From Halobacillus locisalis (GTDB lineage Bacteria > Bacillota > Bacilli > Bacillales > Halobacillaceae), in contig NZ_JACEFG010000001.1 of the NCBI RefSeq assembly GCF_013694105.1, forward strand, positions 930,001 to 994,000: 64,000 nucleotides of DNA, given 5' to 3'. Position 1 is the first letter of the stretch, and each line of letters starts with the position of its first letter. This document shows, piece by piece, positions 1 through 12,299 of this stretch. The translations under genes and the position numbers were made by a program. The notes beneath the pieces were generated by a model. It was not told the DNA's origin. It ran no database searches and was given only the letters and a program-made list of their open reading frames with translations.

Positions 1-1097
<1,097 letters not shown>

Positions 1098-1101
<4 letters not shown>

Positions 1102-4100
1102 GCCATCACTCCCTCAGCCGGTGTAATCGAGCGTGCGGTGAAGGACATGGCATTGATCACATCCACAATCGAACGCGCCGTGTCTAAACTCGTCAAGCAG
1201 GCAATGCCATGCTCGACCGCTTCTCTCCGGATGCGGAATCCGTCGGATCGAGCGCGCATACCGCTATTCAGTGTATTGACGACGACTTGCACATCCCCGT
1301 TTTGGATCAAATCGATCACGTCCCGTTGATTCGAACCGACTTTTCCGACGGCTTCAACGGGTATTGATGCTTCCTCTATCACTTGAGCGGTTCCTTCAGT
1401 TGCGAATAATTGAAAACCAAGTTCATAAAAAGTTTCAGCGATCTCGAGCATCTCCGTTTTATCTTTATCCGATACCGTAAGTAGAACGGATCCTTGCGTC
1501 GGAATCTTCAACCCTGCAGACGTCATGCCTTTGTATAGCGCCTTCTCAAGCGTCTGATCATATCCGATAACCTCACCAGTCGATTTCATTTCTGGCCCGA
1601 GCGTTGTATCAACACTACGAAGTTTCTCAAAAGAGAAGACAGGAACTTTCACATAAACGCCATCCGGTTTCTTGGCGGTACCTGAGCTGTACCCATAGTC
1701 TGACAACTTGTTCCCGAGGATTACATTCGTTGCCAGTCGCGCCATTTGAACACCCGTAATTTTGCTTAAGAAAGGAACCGTCCGGCTTGCACGCGGATTC
1801 ACTTCCAGAACATAAGCCGTTCCTTGGTGGACAACGAATTGGATGTTGATCAACCCCTTCATATTCAATTCGCGGGCGATCTTCGTTGTTGCATCGATAC
1901 ACTGTTGTTCTAGTGCCGCAGATAGTCGTTGAGTCGGATACACCGCCATCGAATCCCCTGAGTGAACACCTGCTCGTTCGATGTGCTCCATAATACCAGG
2001 AATGAATACTTCTTGCCCGTCGGATATGGCATCGACTTCGATTTCCATCCCTGTCATGTACTTGTCAATCAAGATCGGATGACCATTGTAGACAGCGACG
2101 TTATTTTCTAAATAGGTTTCCAGTTCTTCTTCAGAGTAGACGATCGCCATCGCTCGGCCACCAAGCACATAAGAAGGACGCACAACCACCGGATAACCAA
2201 TCTTACTCGCAGCTGCAAAAGCTTCTCCCTCACTAAGCACACTCTCCCCGCCTGGTTTGGCAATATCGAGCTTGTTCAACAATTGTTCAAACAAGTCCCG
2301 ATCCTCCGTTTCGTTAATGGCTTCCATCGTCGTACCGAGAATCCGCACGCCATGACGGCTTAATCCATCCACCAAGTTGATCGCCGTCTGGCCACCAAAC
2401 TGGACGATGACTCCTTCCGGTTGCTCCAAGTCGATGACATTCATGACGTCTTCCAACGTGAGAGGTTCAAAATACAATTTGTCTGAGACGCTGAAATCTG
2501 TCGATACCGTCTCCGGGTTATTGTTCATAATGATCGCTTCGTATCCCATTTCTTTCAAGGCAAGCACCGAGTGGACCGTCGCATAATCAAACTCGACTCC
2601 CTGACCGATACGGATTGGTCCGGATCCGATAACGAGCACTTTCTTGTTTGCAGAAGCAACAGACTCATTTTCGTCTTCGTAACTGCTGTAAAAGTAGGGT
2701 GTCTCAGAAGCGAATTCTCCTGCACACGTGTCGACCATTTTATAGACTGGACGAATGTCATAGTCTCGACGAAATTCGATGATATCATCGAGCGTACGAT
2801 TCGAAAGCCTTCCCACTTGTTGGTCGGAGAAACCGAGTTGCTTCACTTTTTTCAAAAGCGTTGCCGATAAGCCTTCTGTTGCGATACGTTGTTCCAAATC
2901 GATGATTCTCTTCAATTTGTACAAGAAAAAGAAGTCAATGCCAGTGATCTCGTGGAGATCTTCTAGCGAGTACTGTCGTCTAAGTGCTTCAGCTAATACG
3001 AAGATTCGCTCATCATCCGCTTTTTTCAATCGATGCTGTAGCGCGTCCTCATTCAAGTCTAGTGTGGAGGTTAAATATAGCTCTTCTGTTTCCCCTTCAA
3101 GTGACCGGACACCTTTTAATAGCGACTCTTCAAACGTGCGGCCAATCGACATGATTTCACCCGTCGCTTTCATTTGTGTGCCAAGCTGCCGATTTCCCTT
3201 GGCGAATTTATCGAACGGCCAGCGAGGGATTTTGGTGACGACATAGTCGAGAGCAGGTTCGAAGCATGCGTATGTCGTTCCCGTAATCGGGTTTTGAATC
3301 TCATCAAGCGTCATTCCGACTGCAATTTTGGCTGCGAGCTTCGCAATCGGGTAACCCGTCGCCTTGGATGCAAGGGCGGACGAACGACTGACACGCGGGT
3401 TGACCTCAATGATGTAATAGTTGAAGCTATGTGGGTCTAAAGCAAGCTGGACGTTACAGCCCCCTTCGATATCAAGCGCTGCGATAATTTCAAGCGAAGC
3501 ATTCCGGAGCATCTGATACTCACGATCGCTCAATGTCTGCGAAGGAGCGACGACGATGGAATCCCCTGTATGGATACCGACCGGATCGAAATTCTCCATG
3601 TTACAGACAACGATCTTGTTATCGCGGCTATCGCGCATCACTTCATATTCGATTTCCTTGAAACCGGCTATATTTTTCTCGATCAAACATTGATTAACGG
3701 GGGACATGGAAAGTCCGTTTCGGGCGATTTCCCTTAAGTCTTCCTCCGTATCACACATGCCTCCACCTGCTCCGCCCATCGTGTAGGCTGGTCGGACGAT
3801 GACAGGGTAGCCAATGCGATCAGCAAACGTCAATGCCTGATCGACCGTTGAGACAATCTCACTTTCCGGCACCGGCTGGCCCATCTCGTGCATAAGAGAA
3901 CGGAATTTCTCACGATCCTCAGCGCGTTGAATCGCATCAAGAGGTGTACCGAGTAATTCCACGTGATATTGTTCTAGAATACCAGATTCACTCAGCTCCA
4001 CAGCCAAGTTCAAACCCGTCTGCCCTCCAAGTGTCGGAAGAATGGCATCCGGCGTTTCTTTGCGGATGATTTTTTTCAAGAATTCAAGTGTCAACGGTTC

Positions 4101-4298
4101 CATGTACACTTCGTCTGCAAAGGTGTGGTCCGTCATGATCGTAGCAGGGTTGGAGTTTGCAAGAATCACCTCATACCCTTCCTCTTTCAAAGACTGACAG
4201 GCTTGTGTTCCGGAATAGTCGAATTCTGCTGCCTGACCAATGACGATCGGGCCCGATCCTATCACGAGTATTTTATTTAAATCTGTACGCTTTGGCAT
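1098..4298 (-). CDS. carB: Carbamoyl-phosphate synthase, large subunit
   Basis: 1066 residues, the full length expected for the synthetase subunit. It uses ammonia delivered by CarA, bicarbonate and two ATP to make carbamoyl phosphate. Two homologous ATP-grasp halves are visible, each opening with the same dinucleotide-like motif ([20 protein letters not shown] near 9-28 and [20 protein letters not shown] near 555-574), each with a GGQT motif, and the C-terminal regulatory domain follows. The start follows an AAGGAGG ribosome site. Its place in the pyr operon makes it the pyrimidine-specific enzyme (pyrAB type) rather than the arginine-regulated one. The start overlaps the end of carA by 22 bases. 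Confidence 0.98.
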
Positions 4299-5386
4299 GC
4301 CGGTTCCTCCTTCGTTATGCTTTGATTCTTCTCTATGCGTTGTAAAAATTCATCAAATAAGTGAGCCGTGTCTTCTGGTCCTGGTGAGCTTTCTGGGTGG
4401 TACTGCACCGAAAAGACAGGGAGATCTTCATGCTCTAGACCTTCCACAGAGTCATCATTCAATGACACTTGGGTCTTTTGTAGTTTTGTTCGTTCAAGTG
4501 AATGTGGATCGACGGAGTATCCATGGTTTTGTGAAGTAATATACGTGCGCCCTGTGCGCAAATCTTTGACAGGTTGGTTTGCTCCGCGGTGTCCGAATTT
4601 CATTTTAGTCGTATTGGCACCTGTTGCTAAAGCGATCAGTTGATGACCAAGGCAAATGCCGAACACCGGCACGGTGCCCATTAGCTGGCGGATCGTTTGA
4701 ATCGCTTCCGGAACATCTTTCGGGTCTCCAGGGCCGTTTGAAAGCATGATCCCATCTGGACGTAGCCGTTCTATTTCTTCTGCAGACGTATGGTAGGGAA
4801 CCACGGTAACGTGACAATTACGCTTCGTGAACTCTCGCAAGATGCCATGCTTCATACCGAAATCTATCAATACGATCCGATACCCTCTACCTGGTACAAC
4901 GTACGGTTTGACCGTTGACACTTGCTTCACCTGATCAGTCGCAAGCGGCGTATCTTCGATGATGCTCAATACTTCGTTTACTGAGCGCTCTGTAGAAGTG
5001 ATCATCGCTTTCATCGTTCCGTGTTCACGAATGATCTTCGTCAACTTTCGCGTATCAATCCCGCTGATCCCAGGAATCTTTTTCGCCTTTAAAAATGAAT
5101 CGAGTGTCTCTTCATTCCGGAAGTTGGAAGGGTAATCACAATGCTCTTTGACGATGACACCTAGAATGGCCGGGTTCACCGTTTCAAAGTCATCGCGATT
5201 GATCCCATAGTTTCCGATCAGTGGGTATGTGAATGTGACGAGCTGACCGCAGTAGGAAGGGTCTGAAATAACTTCTTGGTACCCTGTCATTCCTGTGTTA
5301 AATACAATTTCACCGATGGTTTCCCTCTCGCTTCCGAAACCATCCCCGACAAATACCGTTCCATCCTCAAGTACGAGCTGTTTCAT
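4277..5386 (-). CDS. carA: Carbamoyl-phosphate synthase, small (glutaminase) subunit
   Basis: 369 residues; hydrolyses glutamine and channels ammonia to CarB. The class I glutamine amidotransferase triad is visible: the nucleophile C245 in FGICLGHQL and the pair H330/E332 in [11 protein letters not shown] start it at the ATG at 5384-5386 ([10 protein letters not shown]), which lies just after a GAGGAGG site; an upstream in-frame start at 5419 would add 11 residues without family support. The start lies inside the last codons of pyrC (20-base overlap) and the end overlaps carB, so the operon is tightly coupled. Confidence 0.97.
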   Translation of the reverse strand: MKQLVLEDGTVFVGDGFGSERETIGEIVFNTGMTGYQEVISDPSYCGQLVTFTYPLIGNYGINRDDFETVNPAILGVIVKEHCDYPSNFRNEETLDSFLKAKKIPGISGIDTRKLTKIIREHGTMKAMITSTERSVNEVLSIIEDTPLATDQVKQVSTVKPYVVPGRGYRIVLIDFGMKHGILREFTKRNCHVTVVPYHTSAEEIERLRPDGIMLSNGPGDPKDVPEAIQTIRQLMGTVPVFGICLGHQLIALATGANTTKMKFGHRGANQPVKDLRTGRTYITSQNHGYSVDPHSLERTKLQKTQVSLNDDSVEGLEHEDLPVFSVQYHPESSPGPEDTAHLFDEFLQRIEKNQSITKEEPACQSVQI

Positions 5387-6656
5387 GTTTTGCCTCCTCA
5401 AATACAATGTTTCCTTCAACTACTGTCATTACCGGCCAGCCTTTCAGTGCCCATCCGTGAAATGGACTATTCTTTCCCTTTGATACGAGTTGGTGTCTAT
5501 CGACTTGTTTTTCACTGTCCAGGTCGATGAGCGTCATATCTGCGACGCCCCCTTCCTCTAATATTCCATATGGAAGACCGAACGTCCTAGCCGGCTTTAT
5601 AGTAAGCCAATCAACCAACTGGGGCATAGTGGCTAGCCCTGTTTGAACGAAGTGCGTATATAATAATGGGAATGCTGTCTCTAATCCTGTTATACCAAAC
5701 GGTGAATGGATGAAGCCTTGACTCTTCTCTTCTTCTGTATGAGGCGCGTGGTCTGTCGCAATGAAGTCGATGGTGCCGTCATGTAAACCGTTGATCAAGG
5801 CATGTTGATCCTCTTTTGATCGGAGCGGTGGGTTCATCTTGAACAGCGCATCGTCTTCTTTGACATCCGTTTCATTCAATAACAAGTGATGCGGTGTCAC
5901 TTCTGCTGTTACTCGAATGCCTGCCTGCTTCGCATCCCGAATGACCCGTACCGATTCTTTCGTGGATACATGGCATACGTGGTAGTGACAGTCTGCAGCT
6001 TCTGCCAGCAAGACATCCCTTGCAATCTGAACAGATTCTGCAATATTCGGGATACCAGGAAGATTCAACCGCTCACTCACTTCCCCTCGGTGGGATACAC
6101 CTTTATATACAAGTGAATTGTCTTCACAATGGGCAACGACCGCTTTTCCTAGCGCAGCCGCTGTTTGCATCGCTTCAAACATCTTTCCAGCCTCTTGTAC
6201 GCCAACACCGTCGTCCGTGAACGCGAACGCACCTAATGAGCTCAGCTTTTCCATGTCAACGAGCTCTCTTCCTAGCTGGCGAGTCGTGATCGAAGCATAA
6301 GGAAGTACACGAACGCTTGCGTCGGATTTTATTTTTTCAAGAAGAGATTCCAGCGTTTCTTCTGAATCAGGAACAGGCGTCGTATTCGGCATCGCACAAA
6401 CCGTTGTAAACCCTCCCTTGGCAGCCGCTTTCGTTCCAGAAGCAATTGTTTCCTTCGCCTCTCCGCCTGGTTCTCTCAAGTGAACATGGACATCTACTAG
6501 CCCGGGTAATAATAGATGACCGTGTGCATCCATCGTCGTTTCTGCTTCCTCGTCTATCGACTGCGCTATTTTTACTATGGTATCGTCCTGGATGAGAACC
6601 TCACACACTGCATATCTACCATCTAGGATTCGTTTGGCATTGATGATTTTCTTCAT
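5367..6656 (-). CDS. pyrC: Dihydroorotase, class I
   Basis: 429-residue zinc amidohydrolase that interconverts carbamoyl aspartate and dihydroorotate. The metal site HxHLR is at H57/H59/R61 ([11 protein letters not shown]), the bridging aspartate of type I enzymes is in FTDDG near 149-151, and the catalytic Asp is D302 in ATDHAPH. The length and the HVHLREPG form are typical of Gram-positive PyrC. The start is one base after the pyrB stop and a GGGGGAG ribosome site lies at the end of pyrB. The end overlaps carA by 20 bases. Confidence 0.97.
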   Translation of the reverse strand: MKKIINAKRILDGRYAVCEVLIQDDTIVKIAQSIDEEAETTMDAHGHLLLPGLVDVHVHLREPGGEAKETIASGTKAAAKGGFTTVCAMPNTTPVPDSEETLESLLEKIKSDASVRVLPYASITTRQLGRELVDMEKLSSLGAFAFTDDGVGVQEAGKMFEAMQTAAALGKAVVAHCEDNSLVYKGVSHRGEVSERLNLPGIPNIAESVQIARDVLLAEAADCHYHVCHVSTKESVRVIRDAKQAGIRVTAEVTPHHLLLNETDVKEDDALFKMNPPLRSKEDQHALINGLHDGTIDFIATDHAPHTEEEKSQGFIHSPFGITGLETAFPLLYTHFVQTGLATMPQLVDWLTIKPARTFGLPYGILEEGGVADMTLIDLDSEKQVDRHQLVSKGKNSPFHGWALKGWPVMTVVEGNIVFEEAKHETART

Positions 6657-6657
6657 T

Positions 6658-7554
6658 TCATATCTCCCCCTTAAGTAAAGTCTGTATAATAGCCATCCGG
6701 ATGGTCACGCCGTTGGTCATTTGTTTGAAAATCTTTGATTTCGGTGATTCGACCAGCTCTGAATCAATCTCTACTCCTCGGTTTACAGGAGCCGGATGAA
6801 GGATGATCGCATGAGGATGCATCCGCCTCTCCCTTTCTTTGGTAAGTCCGTAGTTTTGCAAGTACTTTGAATCAGCCTGTTGCTTTCCGTCGTGTCTTTC
6901 GTATTGAATTCTGAGAAGCATCAAAACGTCACAACAATCGACGGCTTCGTCCATCGTTATGTAGTTCGAAGTTAATCGGTCATCTTGCCACTCGGGTTTT
7001 GTGACGAATGAAATCTTCGCTCCGAGTTGTTGCAAAGCATGGGCATTGGACCGGGCCACACGGCTATGTTTCAAGTCGCCGGCTATCGCGACATGTAGAC
7101 CCTCAAACCGATTGAATTGTTCATAGATCGTATATAAATCTAAAAGGGATTGAGTCGGATGCTCCCCACTCCCGTCCCCCGCATTAATGAGGGATAAATT
7201 CAGTTGTTGGCACTCGTTCAAAAGTCCAACTTCCGACTGCCTCACAACAGCGAGCTCTACACCAATCGCTTCCAGCGTCTTAAGCGTGTCATATAAACTT
7301 TCTCCCTTCGTAACACTTGAATCCCCACCGTCTAAGTTGATCACATCTAAACCGAGCTTCCGTTCAGCGACTTGAAAGCTCGACTTCGTACGAGTGCTAG
7401 GTTCCAAGAAAACATTGGCAGCGAAGAAGGGATGCATAGTCGATCGATATTCATTTCGTTTCATTTGATCTGCTATGTCAAATAGGTGAAAGATCTGCTC
7501 GTTCGTCAACTGCTTCATCGATAGTAAATGGGGCTTTGATAGAACCTTTGTCAT
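6658..7554 (-). CDS. pyrB: Aspartate carbamoyltransferase, catalytic subunit
   Basis: 298 residues; condenses carbamoyl phosphate with aspartate. The carbamoyl-phosphate loop STRTK is at 53-57 ([11 protein letters not shown]) and the HPTQ motif at 132-135 ([10 protein letters not shown]). No regulatory subunit gene is nearby, as in other Bacillus-type enzymes. The reading frame can be opened back to 7659, but that extension would translate the attenuator hairpin; the ATG at 7552-7554 ([11 protein letters not shown]) is preceded by an AAGGAGTG site and is the right start. Expression is gated by the PyrR attenuator directly upstream. Confidence 0.97.
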   Translation of the reverse strand: MTKVLSKPHLLSMKQLTNEQIFHLFDIADQMKRNEYRSTMHPFFAANVFLEPSTRTKSSFQVAERKLGLDVINLDGGDSSVTKGESLYDTLKTLEAIGVELAVVRQSEVGLLNECQQLNLSLINAGDGSGEHPTQSLLDLYTIYEQFNRFEGLHVAIAGDLKHSRVARSNAHALQQLGAKISFVTKPEWQDDRLTSNYITMDEAVDCCDVLMLLRIQYERHDGKQQADSKYLQNYGLTKERERRMHPHAIILHPAPVNRGVEIDSELVESPKSKIFKQMTNGVTIRMAIIQTLLKGEI

Positions 7555-7705
7555 TGTGTCCACTCCTTTTTGTGGTGGTTCGTACTGATAAAAAAAGCAC
7601 CCCCAGGTGTCTGGGGGTGCTTTTAGCTCGCATGCTAAGCGAGCCAAACCCTTGTACACCTTTTTGAGCCTCTCGGGACTCCCTTTAAAACGTGTGTGAG
7701 TGTTG
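7555..7705 (-). promoter_or_regulatory. PyrR-dependent attenuator between pyrP and pyrB
   Basis: On the minus strand the leader carries the PyrR-binding loop AGTCCCGAGAGGCT (7667-7680) and, downstream, a strong terminator with GCACCCCCAG/CTGGGGGTGC arms (7591-7622) ending in a T-run. Between them is an extra hairpin, GCTCGC/GCGAGC (7626-7644), not obvious in the other two leaders. In the known PyrR mechanism, UMP-bound PyrR holds the binding loop folded, which favours the terminator and lowers expression of pyrB and the genes after it. Confidence 0.9.
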
Positions 7706-7709
7706 GTTT

Positions 7710-9098
7710 CTATGCGACGCCATGCTTTTGCTCCTCGCGGGAAGCTTCCTCTTTTGGCGCCTCAAACATATTGGTTTCAGATTCTCCTTTGGCTTGGCCA
7801 GGAAGAACAAGGTTTAATAGTATGCCGATGATGGCTGAAAGCGCCATGCCAGCGATTTGAATATTATCCGTTACTTGGATGAATGCTCCACCGACCCCAA
7901 TGACGAGAATGACGGATGAAATGATCAGGTTCCGTTTCTCTCCGAGATCAATGTTGTTGTCGATCAGCATGCGAAGCCCACTTGATGCGATAATTCCGAA
8001 TAAGAGAATCGATACACCACCCATGACGGCAGATGGAATGGAACCGATGATGGCTGTGATCATCCCGATAAATCCGAAGACGATTGCGATGACCGCTGCT
8101 CCACCGATCACAAAGACGCTGTACACGCGGGTGATCGCCAGCACTCCGATATTTTCACCGTACGTCGTATTCGGTGGTCCTCCAAGGAAGGAGGCAATCA
8201 CCGTTGCTGCCCCGTCTCCCAGAATCGAGCGATGTAAACCCGGCTTTTCAAGAAAGTTACGTCCGACAACCTTAGAAAGAACCATTTGGTCTCCCGTATG
8301 TTCCGTAATCGTGACAAGGGCTAGCGGGACCATCAAGAAGATGATTTCCCAGCTGAACACTTCAAATGGTGAGAAGTCGACGAACGGAATGACGAATTCC
8401 GGCATTTGGAAGAGTGCAGCGATGAAGCCACCAAGTGACTCTGCTGATGTGATGGCTGCCCATTCAGCTTGAATTGTACTCGTATCCACTATCCCTTGCG
8501 TGAGTGCGAACAAATAGCCTCCCACAATTCCGAATAAAATCGGAACGAGCGAGAAGAAACCGCGGAAGAAGATTGAAGCCACAATCGTAATCGCCAGTGT
8601 GACAAGAGCCACGGTAAAGTGCGTTCCGCTATAGGTTTCACTACCCGGGATGTACATAGCCATATCGATCGCTGTGGAGGCAAGCCCAAGACCGATGACG
8701 ATGATCACCGGACCGACAACGACTGGCGGTAGAATCTTCATCAGCCAGCCGGTTCCGAACATCGAGATCAGTAAAGCGACTAGACCGTAGACGATTCCGA
8801 TGAAGAAACTCCCGACCATCGCCCCCGCAATGCCGCTCGATTCAGATACGGCGATGATCGGAGCTATGAAAGCAAAGCTTGAACCGAGATAAGCCGGTAC
8901 CTTTCCTTTTGTAATCAATAAGTAAGCAAGCGTTCCGAACCCGCTTGATACAAGGGCTACGGCTGGTGATAAACCGGTTAAAAATGGTACGAGGATTGTC
9001 GCACCGAACATGGCAAATAAGTGTTGTAGGCTGAGTGTCAGCCATTTGTGCATGGCTGGAATTTCATTAACTTCTAGAGCGGCTTTGTGTTGTTTCAT
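7710..9098 (-). CDS. pyrP: Uracil permease (nucleobase:cation symporter 2 family)
   Basis: 462-residue polytopic membrane protein with about 12 to 14 hydrophobic segments, belonging to the UraA/PyrP family that imports uracil with protons. The family start HKWLTLSLQHLFAMFGATILVP (approximately residues 18-39) and the conserved GGPPNTTYGENIGV region are clear. A GAGGAGG ribosome site precedes the ATG. It lies between the first and second PyrR attenuators' target genes, exactly as in the B. subtilis pyr operon, so it is repressed when pyrimidines are plentiful. The C-terminal tail is charged and cytoplasmic. Confidence 0.96.
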   Translation of the reverse strand: MKQHKAALEVNEIPAMHKWLTLSLQHLFAMFGATILVPFLTGLSPAVALVSSGFGTLAYLLITKGKVPAYLGSSFAFIAPIIAVSESSGIAGAMVGSFFIGIVYGLVALLISMFGTGWLMKILPPVVVGPVIIVIGLGLASTAIDMAMYIPGSETYSGTHFTVALVTLAITIVASIFFRGFFSLVPILFGIVGGYLFALTQGIVDTSTIQAEWAAITSAESLGGFIAALFQMPEFVIPFVDFSPFEVFSWEIIFLMVPLALVTITEHTGDQMVLSKVVGRNFLEKPGLHRSILGDGAATVIASFLGGPPNTTYGENIGVLAITRVYSVFVIGGAAVIAIVFGFIGMITAIIGSIPSAVMGGVSILLFGIIASSGLRMLIDNNIDLGEKRNLIISSVILVIGVGGAFIQVTDNIQIAGMALSAIIGILLNLVLPGQAKGESETNMFEAPKEEASREEQKHGVA

Positions 9099-9109
9099 GA
9101 GTATTCCTC

Positions 9110-9236
9110 CTCGTCATTTTGCATAAAAAAACCTCTTTACGCTAGAAAGATGCGCAAAGAGGTAGACGTGTATTTCGGCACACGTGTATCCATACGACCT
9201 TTCAAGCCTCACGGGACTTCATTTAAAGGTTGTCCA
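9110..9236 (-). promoter_or_regulatory. PyrR-dependent attenuator between pyrR and pyrP
   Basis: Minus-strand leader with the PyrR-binding loop AGTCCCGTGAGGCT at 9205-9218, followed by a terminator with ACCTCTTTGCGC/GCGTAAAGAGGT-like arms (9131-9163) and a T-run. Same order of parts as the other two pyr leaders. It would set pyrP expression by UMP/PyrR. Confidence 0.92.
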
Positions 9237-9240
9237 TTTA

Positions 9241-9935
<695 letters not shown>

Positions 9936-9938
9936 ATG

Positions 9939-9967
9939 AGTATGACAAACCTCACGAAAGATGTCAA
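9939..9967 (-). promoter_or_regulatory. Sigma-A promoter of the pyr operon
   Basis: Minus strand TTGACA (9962-9967), 17-base spacer, CATACT (9939-9944). The -35 is perfect and the -10 matches four of six. It starts 4 bases after the ylyB stop codon and directly upstream of the first PyrR leader, where the pyr promoter should be. Confidence 0.7.
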
Positions 9968-9970
9968 CGG

Positions 9971-10882
9971 TTATTTCGAACGTTCCTCCAAATAATCGAC
10001 CATGTCACGGAACGCAGCAGGAGGTTCCACTTCGAAGGACATCCATTCTCCTGTTTTTGGATGTTCAAACCCGAGCGTTTTCGCGTGCAACGCTTGCCCA
10101 TCCATTTCTAATGTTTTTCTCGGTCCATATTTCGGGTCGCCTGCAAGAGGATGGTTGATGTAACGCATATGAACGCGGATCTGGTGTGTACGACCCGTTT
10201 CAAGCTTACACTCGACGAGAGTGAACTCATCGTAATGCTTGATGACTTGGAAGTGCGTCACAGCATCTCGCCCCCCCTCAACGACCGCCATCCGTTGACG
10301 ATCTTTAGGATCGCGTCCGATCGGGGCATCGATTGTTCCGTATTCATGAGAAATGATGCCGTGAACAATCGCTTCATATCGACGCTCCACCGTTTTTTGC
10401 TGTAACTGCTCGACAAGCGAACGGTGGGCTACATCATTTTTGGCGACCATTAATAGTCCACTTGTGTCTTTGTCGATACGGTGAACGATACCCGGACGTT
10501 CTACCCCATTGATGCCAGAAAGGTCGTTACAGTGGTATAACAAGGCATTGACTAGCGTTCCACTTCCATGTCCTGCAGCTGGATGGACGACCATACCTGC
10601 AGGCTTGTTGACGACGACAACATCCGAGTCTTCGTACACGATATGAAGATCGATGTTTTCAGCTTTCAATTCCATAGGCTCTGGCTCAGGAATCGCCCAT
10701 GTAATGACGTCACCTTGTTGCACTTTATAATTGCTCTTGACCGCTTCCCCGTTCACTTGGACATGTTCATCTTTCAGCAAGCCTTGAACTTGTGAACGAG
10801 ACACATCCTCCATCACATCGGTCAATAATTTATCAATACGTTTGGACTGATCTTGTTCTTCAACTTGATATTGTTCACTCAC
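9971..10882 (-). CDS. ylyB: RNA pseudouridine synthase, RluA/RluD family
   Basis: 303 residues; isomerises uridine to pseudouridine in RNA, most likely in 23S rRNA as for RluD. An S4 RNA-binding domain occupies about 13-60 and the RluA-family catalytic motif [20 protein letters not shown] lies at about 131-150, with D138 as the catalytic aspartate. The GTG start overlaps the lspA stop codon (GTGA). The lspA-ylyB pair upstream of pyrR is the B. subtilis order. The exact uridine targets cannot be told from sequence. Confidence 0.93.
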   Translation of the reverse strand: MSEQYQVEEQDQSKRIDKLLTDVMEDVSRSQVQGLLKDEHVQVNGEAVKSNYKVQQGDVITWAIPEPEPMELKAENIDLHIVYEDSDVVVVNKPAGMVVHPAAGHGSGTLVNALLYHCNDLSGINGVERPGIVHRIDKDTSGLLMVAKNDVAHRSLVEQLQQKTVERRYEAIVHGIISHEYGTIDAPIGRDPKDRQRMAVVEGGRDAVTHFQVIKHYDEFTLVECKLETGRTHQIRVHMRYINHPLAGDPKYGPRKTLEMDGQALHAKTLGFEHPKTGEWMSFEVEPPAAFRDMVDYLEERSK

Positions 10883-11352
10883 GCTTCTATACTTCCTTTC
10901 TTCTTACGTTCATCGATGAAGGTCGCAATCATCACAAGGGCGACTCCCACGACTAGAGAAGAGTCCGCCACATTGAAAATCGGAAAATCGTACCCGAAAA
11001 TCAACGTATCTGCAAAATCCACGACTTCCTTTCGAAACACCCGATCGATGAAGTTCCCGATGGCTCCGGCGAGAATTAACGCTAACGCAACGCCTGCCAG
11101 ACGACTTTCTTTTCCATATTGTTGCATATAATAAATGACAAATCCTATGACGACAACCGTGACAATGTAGAAGAACCACATTTGGCCCTGTAAAATGCCC
11201 CAGGCAGCCCCTTGGTTACGGTGAGATGTCCAATAAAGGAAGTTCTCTATAACAGGGATACTCTGTCCTAAGTCCATTCTTGTCACGACGACCCATTTGG
11301 TTATTTGATCAATGATGATGATTGCGAGTGCAATCACATAGTACACAAACAT
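10879..11352 (-). CDS. lspA: Signal peptidase II (prolipoprotein peptidase)
   Basis: 157-residue inner-membrane aspartic protease that removes lipoprotein signal peptides after diacylglyceryl transfer. Four hydrophobic segments are visible, and both catalytic aspartates are present: D103 in GNFIDRV and D130 in [12 protein letters not shown] chose the ATG at 11350-11352 because GGAGG lies at the right distance; an in-frame ATG at 11373 would add seven polar residues before the first membrane helix. It overlaps ylyB. In B. subtilis ileS and ylyA precede it; here a repeat-filled gap does. Confidence 0.94.
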   Translation of the reverse strand: MFVYYVIALAIIIIDQITKWVVVTRMDLGQSIPVIENFLYWTSHRNQGAAWGILQGQMWFFYIVTVVVIGFVIYYMQQYGKESRLAGVALALILAGAIGNFIDRVFRKEVVDFADTLIFGYDFPIFNVADSSLVVGVALVMIATFIDERKKKGSIEA

Positions 11353-11446
11353 ACGCCGGCCTCCATGAATCATATTCCTTCGCTATTGTACCATAAATTG
11401 CTGCACCATTGCTTTTGTTTATTTTGTGAGGATGTGAATATGGATC

Positions 11447-11620
11447 CAGACTAAGGGCGCCTATTTCGTACAGAATTCCGAACGAATCGGATGAGAGGTG
11501 CATTATTCCGGACAAGGGGCCTTATTTTTCGGACATTCACTCATAATTCGGACATGAATCACACGATATCGGACACCTTCCATCATTTTTCGGACCGGAG
11601 ACATGCTATTCTGAACAACC
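11447..11620. repeat. Phased 21-bp repeat array (locus I)
   Basis: Between lspA and the divIVA terminator. The plus strand carries TTCGGACA-like cores whose CGGACA hexamers start at 11467 (CGTACA), 11488 (CGGATG), 11509, 11530, 11549, 11570, 11591 and 11611 (CTGAAC), i.e. steps of 21, 21, 21, 19, 21, 21 and 20 bases; a weaker unit sits at 11447. The bases between cores differ from unit to unit. No good reading frame, tRNA or ribosome site is seen in this gap. Three other loci carry the same unit (37702, 42896, 49795). Confidence 0.75.
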
Positions 11621-11637
11621 ACTTTAAGGTTCACAAT

Positions 11638-11675
11638 AAAAAAATACCACCCTCTTATCAGGATGGTATTTGGGC
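11638..11675 (-). terminator. Terminator after divIVA
   Basis: AAATACCATCCTGAT/ATCAGGATGGTATTT-type hairpin (arms AATACCA-CCCT and its complement) with a run of seven T on the minus strand, 30 bases after the divIVA stop. Confidence 0.85.
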
Positions 11676-11704
11676 TATCGATCTATGTAGGATCGCGATA
11701 GGAA

Positions 11705-12229
11705 TCAAGAATTCTGAGAGCTTAGTTCACGCTCGACCTCAATATCTTCTTCGATTTCTGTATCAAACAAATGATCCCAGTCATCATTCTCAATCATATC
11801 GATCTGAGCTTCAACGAGCATCCGAAGTCTGGTCTTGAATACTTTCGCCTGCTTTTTCATGTCTTCTACTTCAATCGCAATGCGGCGTGATTTTTCAAGT
11901 GCTTCATTAATGATGCGATCGGCGTTCTTCTCCGCTTCCTTAATGATCAACTTGGACTCTTTATTGGCGTTAGTCTTCACGTCTTCTGCCGTTTCCTGGG
12001 CGACTAAAATCGATTTGTTCAATGTGGTTTCAATATTGTTGAAATGACCCAGCCGTTCATTAAGCTGATTGACTTCACGTTCTAGTTCTTTCTTTTGACG
12101 AATGACGATTTCGTAGTCTTTGATGACTTGGTCCAGGAAGTTGTTCACCTCGTCCTCATCATATCCCCGAAAGCCTCGTGTGAAATCTTTATTATGAATA
12201 TCCAATGGTGTTAAAGGCACACCAGCCAC
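11705..12229 (-). CDS. divIVA: Division-site selection and polar scaffold protein DivIVA
   Basis: 174 residues. The N-terminal DivIVA membrane-binding domain begins PLTPLDIHNKDFTRGFRGYD, with the F and R residues that insert into curved membrane. It is followed by long coiled-coil segments (about 25-65 and 75-150) and an acidic tail. In Bacillus it marks septa and poles and recruits MinJ and sporulation factors. It sits at the end of the ylmD-ylmE-sepF-ylmG-ylmH run and has its own terminator. In B. subtilis ileS follows; here it does not. Confidence 0.97.
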   Translation of the reverse strand: MAGVPLTPLDIHNKDFTRGFRGYDEDEVNNFLDQVIKDYEIVIRQKKELEREVNQLNERLGHFNNIETTLNKSILVAQETAEDVKTNANKESKLIIKEAEKNADRIINEALEKSRRIAIEVEDMKKQAKVFKTRLRMLVEAQIDMIENDDWDHLFDTEIEEDIEVERELSSQNS

Positions 12230-12299
12230 CTCCTCATCGTTTATCTTGGCTAATTATCCTTTTCGACAAATCCTTACGAAATCCTTCTTCCACACCAAA

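Noticed and set aside
2779-3246. 155-codon plus-strand frame opposite carB
   Set aside because: Shadow of a strongly conserved gene, Ser-rich low-quality translation.
7555-7659. N-terminal extension of pyrB (and likewise of pyrR, 9778-9870)
   Set aside because: The extra codons translate attenuator hairpins; the internal ATGs have good ribosome sites and family-like starts.
7879-8472. 197-codon plus-strand frame opposite pyrP
   Set aside because: Antisense shadow of a hydrophobic membrane gene; no ribosome site and no family features.
11447-11620. Possible CRISPR array because of evenly spaced repeats
   Set aside because: The conserved core is only about 8 bases and the period is 21, too short for CRISPR repeat plus spacer; no cas genes nearby.
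11353-11704. T-box leader for a displaced ileS
   Set aside because: No T-box TGGNACCGCG-like sequence and no long leader structure; the only terminator belongs to divIVA.
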